From positions 1-8,721 of the forward strand of contig JAKLKB010000186.1 in the NCBI GenBank assembly GCA_023150835.1: a stretch of 8,721 nt of DNA, given 5' to 3'. How positions within the stretch are numbered: position 1 is the stretch's first letter; the number at the start of each line of letters is the position of its first letter. This document shows positions 5,901 through 8,721 of the stretch, one piece after another. A model generated the notes under the pieces. It did no database searches. It was not told the DNA's origin and saw only the letters and a program-made list of their open reading frames with translations. Origin of the DNA: Myxococcota bacterium. Lineage in GTDB: Bacteria; Myxococcota_C; UBA6777. The position numbers were made by a program, and so were the translations under genes.

Positions 5901-6920
5901 TTAAGCTCTACCCACGATTTTGTTGTTCAGACATCGCAGACGAGGCGCTTGGGTGACGCAACGATCGGTACATGAGGCCGAAGAGACGGGGAAATTTTTG
6001 ATCATCGCGGGTTTAACGGGTTGTGTGATGGGGCGAGTTGCGAGCCAGTAGCCAAACCCCAACACAAAAAGCCCCACAACACCGCCGATCACGCGGTTGG
6101 TGAAGGTATTTGCAGGCAATATCTTCTGAAGAGGCCAAACTTCTTGGCCGAAAAAGTCTTTAGGAAAGACATCAACACCATGAAAACCGATCTGGGGAGG
6201 CGGTTCGACGGGCATCTTGGCAGTTCCAAAGATCCAGTCCCACACGCTAAAGATGATGCCGAAGTTGACGGCGGTTTTGTCGTCGCTGTCGTAGTGATGA
6301 TGCCAGAGGTGCATACGTGGGCTGTTGAGGAGATATCGCCACCCGCCATGACCGAGATCGAGGTTCGCGTGGTTGAGGTGGCCGATCAGCGTCCCAAAGA
6401 TCGCGTGAAAAAGTAGGGCTTCCATGCCGAAGCCAAAAAACACCAAAGGAAGGTAGGTGACGATCTTGTAGACGACCACTTCGGTCCATTGGAAGCGGAA
6501 AGAGACGATCCAGTCCATCTCACCGTCCACGACGCTGTGATGGCATTTGTGGAACTCCCACAAAAAAGGCACGCGGTGTAAGAGATTGTGGACGCACCAT
6601 TGCACGAAGTCGATCACAAAAAGCGCCACGATGATCTGTAACCAAATCGGCCAGCCGATCGCTGCGTTGCGATAGACAGAGGCTGTCCAGCCCATGATGG
6701 CGAGGAAGTGATCAACGTGGGGCAAGACATAACGCGCCCCAAGGCCCGCAAGGATCAAGCCCAGAAAATGGGCGTTAAAGATCAAGTGCAAAAAGTCAGA
6801 CCACAGCGCTTTGCGCCATTGTTTTTGTTCTTTTCGCCAAGGAAACATCCATTCCAAGACTGCGACAAAGGCCGAGAGGATCGCTAGAGCGATCGGATAG
6901 GCATACACCACGAGATCCAC
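5901..6920 (-). CDS. Fatty acid hydroxylase / sterol desaturase superfamily membrane protein
   Basis: This 339-residue membrane di-iron oxygenase should use O2 to hydroxylate or desaturate a lipid. Hydrophobic segments lie near residues 3-25, 42-64, 90-110, 148-178 and 277-293. The iron-binding histidine clusters are all present: H111-N-L-L-H115, H124-K-C-H127-H128, and H204-L-W-H207-H208, with additional H181 and H184 in GHLNHANL. The core ends at about residue 235 (VWDWIFGTAKMP), and a further C-terminal helix and Cys-containing tail follow. The substrate is not fixed by the sequence; family members act on sterols, sphingolipids, carotenoids or ether lipids. Translation appears to begin at a GTG, since an in-frame stop lies at 6960-6962 with no ATG between; a purine-rich AGGGGGAG precedes it by nine bases. 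It lies 143 bp downstream of pssA on the same strand, so joint transcription is possible. Confidence 0.9.
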   Translation of the reverse strand: MDLVVYAYPIALAILSAFVAVLEWMFPWRKEQKQWRKALWSDFLHLIFNAHFLGLILAGLGARYVLPHVDHFLAIMGWTASVYRNAAIGWPIWLQIIVALFVIDFVQWCVHNLLHRVPFLWEFHKCHHSVVDGEMDWIVSFRFQWTEVVVYKIVTYLPLVFFGFGMEALLFHAIFGTLIGHLNHANLDLGHGGWRYLLNSPRMHLWHHHYDSDDKTAVNFGIIFSVWDWIFGTAKMPVEPPPQIGFHGVDVFPKDFFGQEVWPLQKILPANTFTNRVIGGVVGLFVLGFGYWLATRPITQPVKPAMIKNFPVSSASCTDRCVTQAPRLRCLNNKIVGRA

Positions 6921-7063
6921 CCCCTCAATCTCCCCCTGCCAAGGCCAAAAACACGCAGCCTACCAACCCAAAAGCTCGAATTATCCGAAGAAACCAAAAA
7001 GATCGACTTCGCAAACTCACCTCCCCCTCCAACAACAGGCCCCACAAACCCCACACACCCGAA

Positions 7064-7840
7064 TTAGCGGGATGTCACACGAACACCACGCAACAAACGA
7101 CCGCAGTATCCGACGACTTCGGCAAGCAAGCCGCCCGCAACGTAGATGGCAAACAATGTCACCAAAGAAAAGGCGGGCGAAAAGGCCACCGCACCAAAGA
7201 TCGCAAACCCCATCACCACAGCGATCACGGCCAAAGATTGGGGATTGATGCGGATATCTTTGAAGGTGCGAAAACGGATCGTGCTTACCATCAGGTAGGA
7301 CAACACGATCGTCAGGCCCAAGATCCCAAAGCTGCTGTTTTTATACAACGCGCTGCCTGTGCTCACTTCGTGGTAGATGATGGTCGAGATCAACATCCCT
7401 GCGGCCAAAGGAATCGGCAAACCGACAAAGTGACGCGACGCACCACCCGTCTTTTTTTGCATCTCCATCACGTTGAAACGTGCAAGACGACACGCCCCTG
7501 CTCCCGCAAAAGAAAACGCCGCCAACAAGCCCCAAAAACCGAAGTCAGCGAGACCCCATTTGTACACCAACAACGCAGGAGCGATCCCAAACGAAACCAG
7601 ATCCACCAACGAGTCCATCTGCATCCCAAAATCGCTTTGCGTCCCCGTCAAGCGCGCCACGCGACCATCCAACATATCGCAGATCGTCGCGAACAACAAA
7701 GCAAACCCTGCGTAGACGAACGTCGATTTGTTGGCCGGCGAAGACAACAGCGTGATCGCGTAAAACCCCGCAAACAAGCTGCTCATCGTAAAAAGATTCG
7801 GAAGAATGTACAAAAAGGACGGCGTGGTTTTGCTCTTCAT
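7064..7840 (-). CDS. pssA: CDP-diacylglycerol-serine O-phosphatidyltransferase (phosphatidylserine synthase)
   Basis: This 258-residue integral inner-membrane enzyme should join CDP-diacylglycerol and L-serine to give phosphatidylserine, the precursor of phosphatidylethanolamine. The CDP-alcohol phosphotransferase signature is complete: D55-x2-D58-G59-x2-A62-R63-x8-G72-x3-D76-x3-D80. The N-terminal LPNLFTMSSLFAGFYA (13-28) and the later CRLARFN (117-123) and F-x-GLPIP (138-144) segments are typical of the PssA subgroup rather than phosphatidylglycerophosphate synthase. Six to eight hydrophobic segments are spread over the chain. The start at 7840 is chosen because an AGGA at 7847-7850 sits six bases upstream and the protein then matches the family's N-terminus; an in-frame codon at 7891 would add 17 polar residues. 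No phosphatidylserine decarboxylase gene is in the window, although the two are often adjacent. Confidence 0.93.
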   Translation of the reverse strand: MKSKTTPSFLYILPNLFTMSSLFAGFYAITLLSSPANKSTFVYAGFALLFATICDMLDGRVARLTGTQSDFGMQMDSLVDLVSFGIAPALLVYKWGLADFGFWGLLAAFSFAGAGACRLARFNVMEMQKKTGGASRHFVGLPIPLAAGMLISTIIYHEVSTGSALYKNSSFGILGLTIVLSYLMVSTIRFRTFKDIRINPQSLAVIAVVMGFAIFGAVAFSPAFSLVTLFAIYVAGGLLAEVVGYCGRLLRGVRVTSR

Positions 7841-8337
7841 CGGAGATCCTCGGCTTGAAAGAGTAGTGGTCTGTGTCGTGCGCAACCGCACGCAACAATC
7901 AAGCCAGCCAAGACAGGCGTCACACTTTGTTCACGGGATTGTCAAAAACTGAGACGTCACAAGGATCTGTTTTCAGATACTCTGCTTTCAACACACGTTG
8001 CTGCTTCTTTTGGGTTGCCCTATCCTCCCAACGAGTGCGCACCTTGGTTCGCACTGCAACCTCTCCCACGCACTCAAACGATATCCACAAGAAGCATCCA
8101 CAACGGGCCGAAGTGATCCCTTGTAAATGCCCTTCGGTCGGGCAGCCCCCTGTGACTAACACTCAGACACTTCCTCTGTAAAGCCCAAATAGCGGAGGAA
8201 TCTGACAGGGGCAGATGTCGTGTGACGCTCACCCCGTCGCTTCGCGACACCCCTCTCCCTGCGACGCTCGCAAAGCCTCGCTGCTGCCGCGAGGGGGAGA
8301 AAGGCAGAAAGTCTGAGCGCACAGAGAAACCCCGTCG
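7841..8337. other. Intergenic region between pssA and the 9-bp array
   Basis: No convincing gene is seen. On the minus strand TTGACA (7940-7945) is a perfect -35 box facing pssA, but no good -10 box follows at the right distance. Hairpins occur at 7877-7892 (CGTGCG/CGCACG, in the pssA leader), 8034-8055 (AGTGCG/CGCACT) and 8128-8144 (TGCCC/GGGCA, similar to the one at 351-365). From about 8225 to 8325 the sequence has the C-rich then G-rich look of a degenerate dispersed palindromic repeat (CCCCTCTCCC versus GAGGGGGAG). A plus-strand frame from 8156 is open into the array; see the findings. Confidence 0.5.
7847..7850 (-). promoter_or_regulatory. Ribosome-binding site that fixes the pssA start
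   Basis: Minus-strand GAGGATC places AGGA six bases before the ATG at 7840. The alternative upstream start at 7891 has no comparable site. Confidence 0.6.
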
Positions 8338-8721
8338 CCGTACTTTCCGTACTTTCCGTACTTTCCGTACTTTCCGTACTTTCCGTACTTTTCGTACTTT
8401 TCGTACTTTCCGTACTTTCCGTACTTTTCGTACTTTCCGTACTTTCCGTACTTTCCGTACTTTCCGTACTTTCCGTACTTTCCGTACCTTCCGTACCTTC
8501 CGTACTTTCCGTACTTTCCGTACTTTCCGTACCTTCCGTACCTTCCGCACTTTCCGTACATTCCGTACATTCCGTACATTCCGTACATTCCGTACTTTCC
8601 GTACTTTCCGTACTTTCCGTACTTTCCGTACTTTCCGTACTTTCCGTACTTTCCGTACTTTCCGTACTTTCCGTACTTTCCGTACTTTCCGTACTTTCCG
8701 TACTTTCCGTACTTTCCGTAC
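8338..8721. repeat. 9-bp tandem repeat array, 42 units, running off the window
   Basis: After a partial CCGTAC (8338-8343), 42 full units with consensus TTTCCGTAC fill 8344-8721 with no insertion or deletion. Thirty-one units are identical. The variants are TTTTCGTAC (units 6, 7, 10), CTTCCGTAC (17, 18, 22), CTTCCGCAC (23) and ATTCCGTAC (25-28). All changes fall at unit positions 1, 4 and 7. There are no stop codons in the array in any of the six frames. Each unit contains the palindrome GTAC when joined to its neighbour's pattern (CGTAC). There are no spacers, so it is not a CRISPR array. It may be a non-coding minisatellite or part of a repeat-protein gene read on the plus strand as (Thr-Phe-Arg)n. 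The true length is unknown because the array is cut by the edge. Confidence 0.97.

Noticed and set aside
7238-7858. Plus-strand open frame of 206 codons opposite pssA
   Set aside because: It is the complement of a complete CDP-alcohol phosphotransferase gene and encodes Arg/Gln/His-rich sequence without motifs.
8074-8550. Minus-strand (Val-Arg-Lys)n protein
   Set aside because: The frame is open only because the 9-bp unit has no stop in any frame. The array variants would cause Lys-to-Asn changes and the non-repeat tail has no protein-like features. The plus-strand frame fits the variants better.
8229-8588. Minus-strand (Tyr-Gly-Lys/Met)n protein
   Set aside because: In this frame nearly all unit variants change the amino acid, so there is no sign of coding constraint.
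8338-8721. CRISPR array
   Set aside because: The units are 9 bp and contiguous, with no spacers and no cas gene in the window.

Overview
The window looks like chromosome from a member of the Myxococcota or a related deltaproteobacterial lineage. The main sign is the protein at 1891-3105: a secreted, very cysteine-rich protein that ends in Cys-x-Cys, a Gly/Leu-rich membrane helix and four arginines, the layout of the MYXO-CTERM surface-sorting tail. The presence of a multihaem cytochrome, a sterol-desaturase-type membrane hydroxylase and many small repeats fits such a genome but does not prove it.

Layout. Positions 1-607 carry no convincing gene. They hold an 83-bp imperfect direct repeat and at least three copies of a small hairpin element, two of which are inverted and show compensatory stem changes. 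Three plus-strand genes follow: an exported pentahaem cytochrome c (608-1894), the Cys-rich MYXO-CTERM-type protein (1891-3105, sharing an ATGA start/stop overlap with the cytochrome gene), and a NOP2/Sun RNA m5C methyltransferase of the RsmF type (3197-5074) with a repetitive, expanded linker. That gene converges on a minus-strand gene for a secreted double-domain MVL (mannan-binding lectin) family protein (5071-5598); the two stop codons share one CTAG. Further minus-strand genes are a fatty acid hydroxylase/sterol desaturase family protein (5901-6920, GTG start) and phosphatidylserine synthase PssA (7064-7840). The right end (about 7900-8337) is non-coding in appearance, with small hairpins, and then becomes an uninterrupted 9-bp tandem repeat of 42 units that runs off the window.

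Function. The cytochrome and the Cys-rich protein are probably co-translated, and both are exported, so they may form an envelope redox pair. The methyltransferase is a housekeeping RNA-modification enzyme. PssA and the hydroxylase both act on membrane lipids but are 143 bp apart and need not be one operon. The lectin-like protein is probably periplasmic or secreted.

The points most worth a second look are the 9-bp array, in which every unit variant falls on a synonymous third codon position if read on the plus strand as Thr-Phe-Arg; the coupled cytochrome/MYXO-CTERM pair; and the repeat-built linkers in the methyltransferase and the lectin. No complete, clearly new multi-gene system is visible.
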